Assembly: GCA_946894095.1 (NCBI GenBank)
Contig: OX335647.2
Location: forward strand, 21,222,001 to 21,286,000
Origin: Incurvaria masculella
Taxonomy: Eukaryota; Arthropoda; Insecta; Lepidoptera; Incurvariidae
Reading direction: 5' to 3'
Length of the DNA stretch: 64,000 bases
Shown: piece after piece, positions 20,690-30,654 of the stretch
Position numbering within the stretch: position 1 is the first letter of the stretch
How the letters are laid out: each line of letters starts with the position of its first letter
The notes under the pieces: generated by a model
What the model saw: only the letters and a program-made list of their open reading frames with translations
What the model was told of the DNA's origin: nothing
Database searches by the model: none
Program-made: the position numbers and the translations under genes

Positions 20690-20868
20690 AAAAACTTTTG
20701 TAAACTTAGACTAAGTGGGCGTTGAAAAAAAAAAACAGCGGAGTTTCTTTCCAGTTCTTCTTCGCTGTGTTTTGTTTTGCTGAACTGGCCAATGCTAAAA
20801 TATTACAAATCCGAGTGCAGTGTACTGTCTATGGATAATGAATAAACAATACAATACAATACAATAGC
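20690..20868 (+). mobile_element. Possible LINE 3' end with ATACA tail
   Basis: Sequence of 3'-UTR type (TTTCTTTCCAGTTCTTCTTC ... GGATAATGAATAAA) followed by (CAATA)n at about 20844-20868. A polyadenylation-like AATAAA and a short tandem tail are typical of LINE 3' ends in Lepidoptera. No ORF is retained, so the family is unknown. Confidence 0.45.
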
Positions 20869-21385
20869 GTTATTGGATATTTTTGGGGAGAGCAGTTGCG
20901 TTAAATATGGGAGAAGTTGACTTTTTTCATCCGACTTTAACGAGGGTTAAATATTCTCGTACACCTAGACATTCGCTCGCAGCGTATAAAGTTAGCTTAG
21001 TTTACTCTGCAAGAACTGCTCGATTTCACAGTTTAATGGATCACTCTATTTGTTAAAGTCACTCAAAGAGAACGCGCAAAGTCGAGGATTAGAATGTTGC
21101 GTCTTCCTTCACAACTATTCATAACGTCTTGATCTACAATTCAAAGATCTCTTTTCTAAGCTAAATGCGGTAATGGAGTTCCATTGAATTAATAACGGGT
21201 ATTAAAAATACTCCTATGTATCGTTAAGTAAGAGAGAACAATAAGGTATTTTGCTGCGAGATTGCTTTACAACGCCTACATTTACGCCAATATTACGTAA
21301 CAGACAGAACTGCTGCATAACTGAATCTGAATCTTTCATAAAACAAATACAACAAAATCACGATAACCTAATGGTAAAAGCGAAA
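20869..21385. other. Unique flank of the mariner insertion
   Basis: No element or gene recognised. Confidence 0.4.
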
Positions 21386-21387
21386 TA

Positions 21388-22672
21388 TTAGGTTGGGGAA
21401 AAAGTTTCTTCGCATTTTTTAAGAAAATTCAAAACATTTTTTAATATGGTTTATTTACATTTAACTAAAGTATGTGGGTACCATTTTGTTCGATAACTTT
21501 TTGCCATCTTGTAGGTAGGGACATGATCCCATTGCTATAGAAATATTGGGACTTCTGATCAATATACCGCGACAAGTGGTTTTGGCAGTCCTCTCGTGAT
21601 GTTAACCTGACACTGCCTAAAGAATTCTGAAGAGACCTAAACAGGTGGAAATCTGAAGGTGCAAGGTCAGGACTATACGGCGGATGCATTAACACCTCCC
21701 AGCCAAACTCTCTTAGTTTTTGCTGAGTGGCTAAAGATGTGTGAGGTCTAGCGTTATCATGATGAAAAACCACACCCCTTCTGTTGATTAATTCCGGCCG
21801 CTTTCTCTCAACTTCTTGCTTTAATCTCATCAGTTGTTCGCAGTAGAGTTCAGAATCGATGGTCCTGCCTGGTGGTAACAGCTCATAATGAATAATGCCC
21901 TTCCAATCCCACCACACACACAGCATCACCTTGTTGCGAGTTAACCCGGGTTTCGCCACAGTCTGTGAAGCTTGACCGGCCTTTGACCACGACCTTTTTC
22001 GCACGTTCTTGTCGTACGTGATCCACTTTTCATCACCAGTTATCAGCTTCTTCAAAAATGGTTCGGTTTCATTACGTCGTAATAAAGAATCACAAATGAG
22101 TACAGGGTTCATTAGGTTTCTTTCAGTGAGCTCGTGAGGTACCCAAATATCGAGCTTTTTTGTGTACCCAGTTTTTTTCAAATGCGCCAAAACTGTTTTG
22201 TGGTCAATTCCTAGTTCTTCAGCTACGTCGTAACTACTGATATGCCGATCTTGCTCCACTTTTTCAAAAATGGCATCCATTTTATCCGTAATAGGGCGAC
22301 CAGAGCGACGTGCATCTTTGACATCAAAATTTCCGGATTGAAAACGCTTAAACCAAATTTGTGCTACTCTCACAGACACTGCACTAGGTCCATAAACATC
22401 GCAAATTTTTTTCGCGGCTTGCGTTGCATTTTTACCTTTTTTGTAGTAAAATTTTAAAATGTATCGAATTTCTTCATTAGATTCACTCATTTTGACAGTA
22501 CGAAAAACAAATGAGAATCACACATTTTCCTAATTTGAATTTGGAATTATGTTCTTTAAAATTTAAACTTTCAATGATACCAAAACCAGCCAGATACAAA
22601 TAGTATAGCCAAAGAGATTTTATTACAAGTTCATACATACTATAATGCGAAAATACTTTTTCCCCGACCTAT
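21388..22672 (-). mobile_element. Complete mariner element, 1285 bp
   Basis: The terminal inverted repeats cover 21388-21416 and 22644-22672 and match at 25 of 29 positions; both contain GGGGAAAAAGT and TTCGCATT. TA dinucleotides at 21386-21387 and 22673-22674 give the expected target duplication. The size is normal for mariner, and the single intact transposase gene reads from right to left. Intact reading frame and near-matching termini suggest a recent arrival or one still able to move. Confidence 0.95.
21465..22490 (-). CDS. mariner transposase, intact
   Basis: A 341-aa DD34D transposase that would cut and paste its own element in the nucleus. Residues 1-55 and about 70-110 correspond to the paired helix-turn-helix DNA-binding region, joined by a RRSGRP linker (61-66) that carries the GRP motif. 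The linker motif WVPHEL is at 116-121. The catalytic triad is visible as D153 (TGDEKW), D245 (HHDNARPH) and D280 (YSPDLAPSD), with 34 residues between the last two. The length is that of full mariner transposases, with no frameshift or internal stop. The start Met at 22490 fits the usual short 5' leader after the terminal repeat. Subfamily assignment (cecropia-like or another) was not tested. Activity is inferred from intactness only. Confidence 0.95.
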   Translation of the reverse strand: MSESNEEIRYILKFYYKKGKNATQAAKKICDVYGPSAVSVRVAQIWFKRFQSGNFDVKDARRSGRPITDKMDAIFEKVEQDRHISSYDVAEELGIDHKTVLAHLKKTGYTKKLDIWVPHELTERNLMNPVLICDSLLRRNETEPFLKKLITGDEKWITYDKNVRKRSWSKAGQASQTVAKPGLTRNKVMLCVWWDWKGIIHYELLPPGRTIDSELYCEQLMRLKQEVERKRPELINRRGVVFHHDNARPHTSLATQQKLREFGWEVLMHPPYSPDLAPSDFHLFRSLQNSLGSVRLTSREDCQNHLSRYIDQKSQYFYSNGIMSLPTRWQKVIEQNGTHIL

Positions 22673-22930
22673 TATGTTCCTAATAACCGGACAAGTAAGT
22701 GCGAGTCCGACTTGCGCACCGTGGGTTCTCAACAAATTTGATTTTCTATGTGATATATTTACTTGTACTGTGTGGACCTTACATCTTGCCATAATTCATG
22801 ATTTTAGACTCGGTAGTTGATTTTTTTACAGCTCCAAGAGACCGTAGACCTAAGATTTCATTAATTTCAACTTATCCACGCATTCCCGAGACAAAGTCTC
22901 TTGACAGACAGACAACAATAAGGGTTCCTT
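22673..22930. mobile_element. Degenerate MINE-related element
   Basis: At about 22685-22725 a head-like ACCGGACAAG...GTGCGAGTCCGACTTGCGCAC is followed by GTGGGTTCTC. Near the end, GACAGACAGACAACAATAAG precedes GGGTTCC. This resembles a second, diverged GTGCGAGTC-headed family into whose tail MINE copy 5 is joined. The mariner lies immediately upstream of its head. Confidence 0.5.
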
Positions 22931-23219
22931 TTAAGGGTTCCGTACCCAAAGGGTGCCAAGGGAACCCTATTACTAATCCTCCACTGTCCGTCCGTCCGTC
23001 CGACCGTCTGTCACAGGGCTGTATCTCAGTAACCGTAACAGATAGACAGCTGAAATTCTCACAGAGTGTGTATTTATTTTGCCGCTATATATTAGATTTA
23101 AAAATTAATAAAATTAAAGGGGGCCCCATACAAAAAACGTAATTTGTTTTGTATTAAATCTTTTACGATGGTATGGAACACTTCGTGTGCGAGTCCGAAT
23201 CGCACTTGGCCGGTTTTTT
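22931..23219 (-). mobile_element. MINE copy 5
   Basis: Starts AAGGGTTCCGTACCCAAAGG, has a short CCGTCCGTCCGTCCG tract (about 22987-23001), and ends TGCGAGTCCGAATCGCAC, TTGGCCGG. Confidence 0.87.
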
Positions 23220-23650
23220 CCTTTGGAGGAACGGTGAATGATAAAACAGCTAAATATATGGTATAGAATAAACCAAGTAAAGGAGGAGAGTTTCTCTCGT
23301 TCTGTCCGAATGGAAACCCACACCGCTGCACAATAAACATGCCCGTCCCGTAATGGCGTTGTTCAGTTCGCGTGACGTGTCGTGCAGCCATCCGCCCGTT
23401 GGGAACGTCCCCGCTCGCAGCAGTGACTAAGGCGGCGCGGCGTCTTGAGCACACGGATTTACAGCCTCGTCCATTATTGTGTCTGGCTCTATTGCGCGCG
23501 GATCGAGGAATATGGGCTGGCGTATGGCAGGCAAACAGTCGTTAACGCGCTGACAATACGCGTGCGGCTTATTGCCGTGCCGGACTTGTTAGGTGCTGAT
23601 GTATGGGCATCGAGTAACGGAGGGATGATAATACTCTTACGTATACTGAT
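23220..23650. other. Unique stretch, nothing recognised
   Basis: Moderately GC-rich from about 23330; no gene or repeat recognised. Confidence 0.4.
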
Positions 23651-23735
23651 AGTAGTGCCGGCCTAGTGCCGGCCAGTCAGTTCGTTGAGGAATTCGCTCA
23701 CTCCTGATGGTTTCGAGTTCCAACCGCACACGTTA
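23651..23735. repeat. Dispersed repeat D, copy 1
   Basis: GCCGGCCAGTCAGTTCGTTG, AATTCGCTCACT and CGAGTTCCAAC match 57640-57707 (GCCGGTCAGTCAGTTC, AATTAGCTCACTAGTC, CGAGTTCCAAC). A MITE-C has inserted at a TTAA at its end. Confidence 0.65.
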
Positions 23736-24258
23736 AGGTGGCCCAACCCGGCGGGACTAACTCATTCGCGGGCACTGTACAAAACCGTGCTGTTGCGCTC
23801 TGGGACCTTCTCTGTTTCAAGGAAAAAGACAGGCTCCGTGATGAGGAAGATGCAACATGTCCACAAAAAAGATAATGTGCATAGTGAATGATTTGGTAAC
23901 ATTTACGACTTATAGCTAAAAGTAAACCACGACCGCTGTAGTCAAAAATCTAACAAAAACCAAATAGATTATAAATCTTGATTAAATAAGCTATGTCTGA
24001 TGACTAATCTTTTTACGATTTTCTTACTTTATCATTGCGTAACAAACCACCGAAGTTATTTTATAAAACGCGCGAAAAATTCGAACTTTCGGATTTTATA
24101 ACTTAGAAACCAAACACAATTTTACAATGCCAACGGTCATCAGACATCTATTTCAATCAAATAAAGATCGTTTGAGCAAAATTTGGGATCTCTGATAAGA
24201 AATATGGGCGTGTTCTGCTTTCCCCGTTTGTATGGGGAGTTGAGCGGATTGGGCCACC
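23736..24258 (+). mobile_element. MITE-C copy
   Basis: Ends GGTGGCCCAACCCGGCGGG and the inverse of GGTGGCCCAATCCGCTC, flanked by TTAA at 23732-23735 and 24259-24262. Short terminal repeats and a TTAA duplication are the piggyBac pattern, so this is read as a non-autonomous piggyBac-type element. The short open frames containing 'GTFSV...MQHVHKK' recur in every copy and are part of the repeat. Confidence 0.87.
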
Positions 24259-24262
24259 TTAA

Positions 24263-25166
24263 AACATGTAAGTGCAGTAAGCTGCACATGGCGCGATTTA
24301 GTGGAAGGAACATTCGAGGTTGCGCGTCCCGAATTTGTTAGCGAATTGACTGCCAGCAGTGTATTGACTACACTGCCGATGGATGTAAGGCATGGCACAA
24401 ACAGTAATTTATGATATGTATTCGGAATATCGTTGTTTCAGCTACCTCCCCAGTTATTTTAGTTGTGAAATTCCATAGCCGAGATGGGCGAGATAAAGTT
24501 TCCATGATGAAAGATAAGGCCGGCGGTGTCGAGAAGGTACATAGTGATGCAGCGATCTGCGACTAAGGCTCGGCGAGATCCTGCCAGATACCGGAGCTTA
24601 TGCGCGTACGCGTACCAAGACAAAATACAATGTTGTTTACACCTATCATTGTATTGACCAGAGACCATGGGGGTGAAGAAATAACCTCCATGCCAGAGAC
24701 ACATTTAGCAATCAATATCAGTAGAAAGTATTGAGCAATGCGGCAACGGAGGGCTGGACGAGCGAGGTTTACGGCCTCGACTATCGATGAGGCGGGGCCG
24801 GCCGTGAATTTGCGAAACAATGCGTTTTCATTTCACCCTCGGGACTGTAATCGCATATTATTAGCTGGCGCACAATAAAATGCAATGAAAGCCGCTCCAC
24901 GGCGCCGGAGCATAACTCACGGGCCCGAGCGGGCTGGCTGGCGGCTCCGCCTCGCGCCGCGCCGCGAACGCTGCGAGTCGTTAGATCGTTGGCGGCCGCG
25001 GCGGCGCTCGATACATTTGCATTTGTTTCGACGACGGCCGTATATCTGTCGCGGCAACGCATCCGGCATCCGGCACGCCCCGCGCGCCCGCCGCGACGGC
25101 GTCGGCGCGCGGCGGGAAGGGGGGGGCACGAGATACGTAGAAGCGTCCTCGTCGCCAGAGCTGGAG
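24263..25166. other. Unique stretch with CpG-rich island (about 24890-25165)
   Basis: A 238-codon minus-strand frame (24781-25497) crosses the CpG-rich part and the foldback element at 25167. Its arginine/alanine-rich middle and overlap with an inverted repeat argue against a gene. No domain recognised. Confidence 0.45.
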
Positions 25167-25332
25167 CCCTACTACGCGTAAGCGCTATCGAGAAGGCGAT
25201 ATCGCCTGTCAAAAATTGTGTATGCGTTTGACAGTTGGTATCAAAAGCGATGTCCATACCATCTGTCAAACGCATACAATATATCGAAATCGCCTCCTCG
25301 ATAGCGCCTACTCGATAGCGTAGAGTAGGCAC
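25167..25332. mobile_element. Foldback element with GCGCTATCGAG arms
   Basis: The left arm GCGCTATCGAGAAGGCGAT ... GTATGCGTTTGACAG is matched by an inverted right arm (CTGTCAAACGCATACAA ... CTCCTCGATAGCGC). Arms are about 50 bp around a loop of about 30 bp. An outer CTATCGAG unit is repeated beyond the right arm. A small MITE or hairpin-forming element; no target duplication identified. Confidence 0.75.
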
Positions 25333-25529
25333 CGCATCGCCTGCAGCGTTTGCGCCGGTTCTTGTTGGATCGATAGATCCATGGGTGAAAAATATTTTGT
25401 TACTCGTGGATCTGCCAGCTAAACTGGGATCGAGTGTCCTACATTTCGGCACTGAAACCACACAAACGCCAAATAAGGCAAATTTGGGTTCCGGCACATA
25501 AAAGGTATGGAAGCCAGGCGATTAAGAGA
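25333..25529. other. Unique spacer
   Basis: Nothing recognised. Confidence 0.4.
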
Positions 25530-25738
25530 TTTGACCTTCGTGGTCGTGATCGATGGTCGACGTGGCAGTGAAAGTCATCCATAATTTCCATCCAGTTCAA
25601 TGCAGCCGTACAATAAAACGAAGGTCTTGGTATGGCAATTAGTTTGGGCTAACTCACCTAGGTGGGTCGGGTTAATATCATGACTGTTTATAGTGTGGGA
25701 TTAGCCACCCGTGCCAGATTTCATAAAAACCCCATCGT
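25530..25738 (+). mobile_element. SINE body, degenerate, 5'-truncated
   Basis: CGATGGTCGACGTGGCAGTG, TTTCCATCCAGTTCAATGCA, GGTCTTGGTATGGCA, AATATCATGACTG, GATTAGCCACCCGTGCCAG and CATAAAA correspond in order to the SINE body. Confidence 0.75.
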
Positions 25739-26068
25739 GTACGAACTATCTGCTTGATTTTTGCTTTCATTTATGCTTGATGATCGTCCTGGACAAAATA
25801 TGTGAAAATAAATGCGATTAGTTACATAGTTTAATCACAGAATATTACTTCCCAAAATGTACCATTTAACGAAATGTTCTAGACGCATTTCGTAGTGTGA
25901 TATGTGACAGAGCTCCGTTCAGCTTAATTATTTTATTCCAGGTATCAATTTTATAGAAACGAAGAGTGTACGTCGTTTTGTGCGATTATTTTCGGAGATT
26001 CTCATCAGCATAGCAGAAGCATGAGCGATAAAGTGCAATGATCCGAATTGAGATAGACACTCCTTTTA
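25739..26068. other. Unique spacer
   Basis: AT-rich; nothing recognised. Confidence 0.4.
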
Positions 26069-26608
26069 TTCCGGGAGGTCACCACATTTTTGGTCACGAT
26101 AAGGTAAATGGCTGAATCTGGGTTCACATGTTAGAGACCAACCCTCTGATGCTAAATATGTCATTCTGCCCGTGCCAAGTGGTTGCGTTATCTAGATTGT
26201 CTATATAAAATAGATGCTGGTATGTACCTGCTGATGAATATACTGGTTATCTGGAAACATTTATACCTATTAATTATACAACAATAGCCAGACGGTTACT
26301 TAATTAAATACTTAAATATACCTAAAGTTATATCTATAACCTAAATCGCCTATAACTACTAAATGCAACCAAAGATTTGTTCAGTTTTTGTATTGCTACT
26401 TTCATGCTTCTTCATTTGCATCCATTTACCATATCATATGTATTTTTCGTCACCATAAATACTTTTTCAGGCGCCTTATCTACGTAACGCAACCACTTGG
26501 AACAGGCAGACTGACACATTTAGCTTCAGAGGGTTGTACTTTATCACGTGAACCCAGTTTCAGCCATTTACGTTATCGTTACCATTTTGGTCGCGACCTC
26601 CTAGTCTA
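26069..26608. mobile_element. MITE-A copy 5
   Basis: Both inverted termini and flanking TA present. Closest by eye to copies 1, 3 and 6 in the middle section. Confidence 0.87.
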
Positions 26609-26609
26609 T

Positions 26610-28053
26610 TTGTCTCGATGCAACATGTCCTCAAAGTCTTCGTTCTCCTCGTCAAATGTGTCTATCCTTTTTGTTTTTTTTTTCCTTTTTTTCATCGCTT
26701 CTCATGACCATCTCGTGGCTTTGCTTATCGACTCACGAAAACCTAATCCCTTGTTAAGCTAAGATGATGACAAATTAATCTTTTCAGAGTGCTGTTAACC
26801 TTTAAACGGGGACGATAGTCTAGAAGTCCCTCATCCAGTTGCCTAAAAAAGTCACCGAAAACATTAATGTCCGTTAGTATATTCTTTCCGGGATTCGATT
26901 GCGAGTCTTCAAGGTTTTACTACGCATCGGCTCTTTGAAATACTGAGAGGCAACTGGAAGCCGGAAGTCGAAATAAGGACAAAGAGTTATACATAGATAA
27001 CTGGGTGAATTTTTCAAGCGGTCCTTTATGGCCAGATCCGAAACTCAAATTCAAAATGAAGATATTTGATTGCATATACATAAGTACAGTATCGTTTCTT
27101 ATTGTGGCCTCATTCAATAAAAAGGCACATATTTCGTACACTCATTACTCGGACCGTGTTCAATATGTATCACATATCCACATTTAGTGTCCTTATCTGT
27201 AGTAGAGTCCTGATGCGTGGCCTTATCGTTGGAATACCTCATACCACGTGACATATCGGCAAAATCCGTCAAGATAGCTGGCGGTATCTTCGCAAAAATA
27301 TCCTTATCTTTCAATGTCCCGCTTGCTCAAGCGCTGTTTATGTTAGACGATAGTATCCATATTGTTTTATTGTGTTGGCAATGGCGGCTCATTCAGAAAG
27401 CCATAGCGAATCACTCTTTTCGGTCGTGACTGAATTTTGGTATGCTTAACATGTACTTATAATAATTATAACCGCTGTAAAAACATTAATGTAAAAAGCT
27501 TAGTTAAAGGCCCATAGGAAGACTAATTAGGATATTTGAAACTAATCCTGTGCATCGTATCGTTTTTCTATTAAGGGCGTGATAAGAGTCGATTGCATTC
27601 AGTTCTATGAGGGCGTTGGAAAAACAACATTTAATTTTATTTAAAAATAACCACAACGAATTTAGGTTATGAATAAAGTAAATATGTAAATTGATGGCCT
27701 AGCTATAATTTAAAGATAAAACTGTGAGTAATCTAGTCCTTCGTGCTCTCAAATTAGGCATTTAACATGAAAAAAGTTGGACCATAAAATATGAGCATCC
27801 GATATTTACCGTTACAAGTTTCAAATGTAGCTAGACCATCAATGCAATGCATCTTTCACCTTTTTGAAATTTTAAAATAAGTAGAAACTTTTTTTTTAAA
27901 TAATAAAATATGATATAACTTACGCCCTTATATAACTGATTGCAACATCAGGCCCTTAACTATTTCGCGCGCCACGAAATAATGTTGGCTTGACACCCTC
28001 CGGCGTCCAAGATTTCTCTAACTAATTGGTCAATTTCAGTGCTTTTAGGGCCC
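26610..28053. other. AT-rich unique stretch
   Basis: About 1.4 kb without a recognised repeat or gene. Short frames only, longest about 70-80 codons on both strands. Confidence 0.45.
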
Positions 28054-28057
28054 TTAA

Positions 28058-28421
28058 GGATGTTCCGACCCATACAATGTTTTTTTTTTTACACAGAACG
28101 CAAAAAGTATTGCACTTTAAGGCACGAATTCGTCAAAAATATTAAATATAGCCATAGTAGTTGCAGCGAAAACATATTCACAATTTCAGGTTTAATGGTT
28201 TCGTTGTAATTGCCGATTAGAAGTTTTACACCGTTAGATGGCGCTGTTAAATAAAAATCGTATTTAAATAAATTGTAACAAAACCAATAATCCTGAAATT
28301 GTGAAATTGTTTTCGCTGCAACTACTATGGCTATATTTAATATTTTTGACGAATTCTTGCCTTAAAGTGCAATACTTTTTGCGTTCTGTGTTAAAAAATC
28401 ATTGTATGGGTCGGAACGTCC
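28058..28421. mobile_element. MITE-G, 364 bp, TTAA-flanked with long arms
   Basis: The ends GGATGTTCCGACCCATACA and the inverse of GGACGTTCCGACCCATACA are flanked by TTAA (28054-28057, 28422-28425). The inverted arms extend about 130 bp, through ACAGAACGCAAAAAGTATTG and ATAGCCATAGTAGTTGCAGC to TTTCGCTGCAACTACTATGG on the other side. The arms are nearly identical apart from a poly-T difference, so the transcript or single strand would form a long hairpin. Confidence 0.9.
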
Positions 28422-28425
28422 TTAA

Positions 28426-28958
28426 ACTATCATTCTCTGGCCGCTATATTATCTACTGTTGCTCCGATCTTTTCATTTTGACTTTTATGTTACTCGTATA
28501 GACAGTGTGGCGATCGCTTGAACCATTACGGTTAAAAGCTATCCCATTAAACGCACCACTGTGACTAATTCCTATTGCACCTCTAATTAATTTCTACTTT
28601 GGTTTGTTGCAGGTAAGGGGTTACGGGTCGGCACTCCGGTATTTTTGAGTGAGTTTTTTAACCGTGAAGGGTTCATTTGGAGCGGCCCACCTACGTCGTT
28701 TACGTGGGAATGTAGGAGAAAATTCAGCTCCCTCGTTCAACCATTAATTAACTTTAATTTGGAACGTTGTTGGTCCTATATTGAAATATGTTAATTCAAA
28801 AGTTTTTACTGGTTTTGTGAGATTAAATTTTAACGTAGAGTTGTAAACACTTTTTCCTCCAGCACTATACGGGTTAAAACCGTGGGTTAGCATCATCGCG
28901 TCAAATTAAAGTAGCAACGAAAGATATCTGTGTTTTCGGTATAGTTTGTTTAGTTAAA
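28426..28958. other. Unique stretch, nothing recognised
   Basis: No gene or repeat seen. Confidence 0.4.
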
Positions 28959-29029
28959 AAAATGTGTCCCGTGTGAAACAGCATGTTTCCATGGTGGTTG
29001 GTACCCTAGATATATATCAAGCCCATTTA
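28959..29029. repeat. Direct repeat, left copy, flanking MINE 6
   Basis: AAATGTGTCC, GTGAAACAGCATGTTTCCAT, GGTTGGTACCCTAGATAT and AGCCCATTT recur beyond the MINE at 29306-29380. Confidence 0.85.
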
Positions 29030-29310
29030 AAAAAAAACCGGCCAAGTGCGAGTCGGACTCGCACAAGAAGGGCTCCGTACCATCGTAAAAGATTTATTAC
29101 AAAAAAATCCTTTTTTTTGTTTCCCTTTAATTTAAATTATTTTTTAATCTTACCTATTTGTTGTTATAGCGGCAAAATAAATACACACTCTGTGAAAATT
29201 TTAGCTGTCTATCTGTTATGGTTACTGAGATACAGACGGACGGACGGACGGACACCGGAGGCTTAGTAATAGGGTTCCGTTTTCACCCTTTGGGTACGGA
29301 ACCCTAAAAA
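29030..29310 (+). mobile_element. MINE copy 6
   Basis: Head CCGGCCAAGTGCGAGTC, a short GACGGACGGACGGAC tract (about 29237-29253), and the end GGGTACGGAACCCTAAAAA. It is sandwiched between two copies of a ~70-bp direct repeat. Confidence 0.88.
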
Positions 29311-29380
29311 TGTGTCCTGAACACTCAGTGAAACAGCATGTTTCCATGTTGGGTAGTACCCTAGATATCGAGCCCATTTG
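29306..29380. repeat. Direct repeat, right copy, flanking MINE 6
   Basis: Matches 28959-29029 apart from a few substitutions and about 8 extra bases (a GAACACTC-type insertion). Confidence 0.85.
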
Positions 29381-29390
29381 ACATCAGGGG

Positions 29391-29618
29391 GCCCATTCAG
29401 GTACAAGTAAGTTCGTGTTGGGTGCTAAATATCAACTCACTTTTATAAATAGATCACCTTTCCGCACTTTTTTAACGTCATTTTAGTTTATATTGAAAAA
29501 TTTCATTTGTCCTATGAATAGGTTGGAAGGTAAAATTAACACTTCCTTTATTTCAATAAAAATATTATTCCAGCTAGTTTTAGGCTAACTCGAACTTACT
29601 TTTACCTGAATTACCCCC
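29391..29618. mobile_element. MITE-H, about 228 bp
   Basis: The left end ATTCAGGTACAAGTAAGTTC and the right-end inverse ATTCAGGTAAAAGTAAGTTC, each followed by G(T/A)GTT(G/A)G, form inverted arms of about 30 bp. The interior is AT-rich and non-coding. Confidence 0.75.
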
Positions 29619-29701
29619 CAGGCGTCAGCCCTGCAAGTCCTAGGCTGTGCGCTTTAGTTGGCTTAGTATGAGTACTAGCATACCACATTAGATACCTAAG
29701 A

Positions 29702-29885
29702 ATATATTTGTCGCAGTGAAATATAAATAGTCGCGATTTAGCTAAATCACAGCTTTTCAATTTCACTGCCAAATGGAAATTTAAACAAAAAAACTTTTGA
29801 GAATGCTAAATGTCGTTGTTTGGCTAAAGCACTAGGGACTTAGCTAAGTGAACATTTTTTCTATTCTACTGCGACATTTAGATAT
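29702..29885. mobile_element. Possible MITE-I with TGTCGCAGT arms
   Basis: TTTGTCGCAGTGAAATA on the left and the inverse of AAATGTCGCAGTAGAATA on the right, about 180 bp apart. Arms are short and the call is tentative. Confidence 0.5.
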
Positions 29886-30640
29886 CAGATATTCCGAGGA
29901 CAGGCCATGACGTGTGTTCGATAATTGTATAACATTAGCCCATCTCGTGTCTCCCACGCGGCGCGCCTCTAATGGCCGCGAATAAATCTAGACACTTCGC
30001 GTTCCATCAAATGGCGCGTCGTTTCCTAGAGCGACCTGCCTTTGCATTGTCAACCTTTCGTCGTTCACTCCAACCGCCAAAGTTGCATGCGCGTCGTTTT
30101 CCTAGTCGTGAGCTCCATTCGTCACTGCCGGCCTGCGAATTTCAACAATTTAAAATGACATTTCTGTATCTCTCAAATCTGAATCCTTCGTTAGGACGGC
30201 TCGTTGTCGTTGTCTGTCTATGTCTAGTCTTTGTCCATGGAATTTTACAATGGAAGTGGCTAGCATGTGAATTGTCAATATTATCATAATTCAATTAATC
30301 TCTATGCAATATCATTTTGCATGTCAACTGTCATATTTTCCTTGTTCACTTCTAGTGTGACACGTTTTATCCATATTTGCGCCATCACCAACTGCAAATA
30401 ATTGCATGATGCATGGAGGCTGGGGTGCTTCGTCAGATTTATACAACTACATGTTGGGTTCACTAAAAATAACAACGTTTAAACATATTTGGAATGTTTC
30501 TATATAATTTTCAGTGTTGGTTTATAGGTCTGAGTTTTTCATATATTTATTTTCAGTCCTGTCAGGGTCTAGGGCAACGATGGTGACCATGAGCAACGCA
30601 ATGAAGGTTTGGCAGGACCTAATGTCATCCCATCCGTAAA
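29886..30640. other. Unique stretch, nothing recognised
   Basis: No gene or repeat identified. The last ~100 bp may be LINE sequence out of frame with the downstream reverse transcriptase. Confidence 0.4.
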
Positions 30641-30654
30641 AAATATCTGCCTGA

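Noticed and set aside
23685..23891. Frames ending 'GTFSV...MQHVHKK...' (also at 39570 and 48594)
   Set aside because: Part of MITE-C sequence and recurring in every copy; no transposase motifs.
24781..25497. 238-codon minus-strand frame
   Set aside because: Runs through a CpG-rich island and a foldback repeat; arginine/alanine-rich composition, no domain, and overlapping open frames on both strands.
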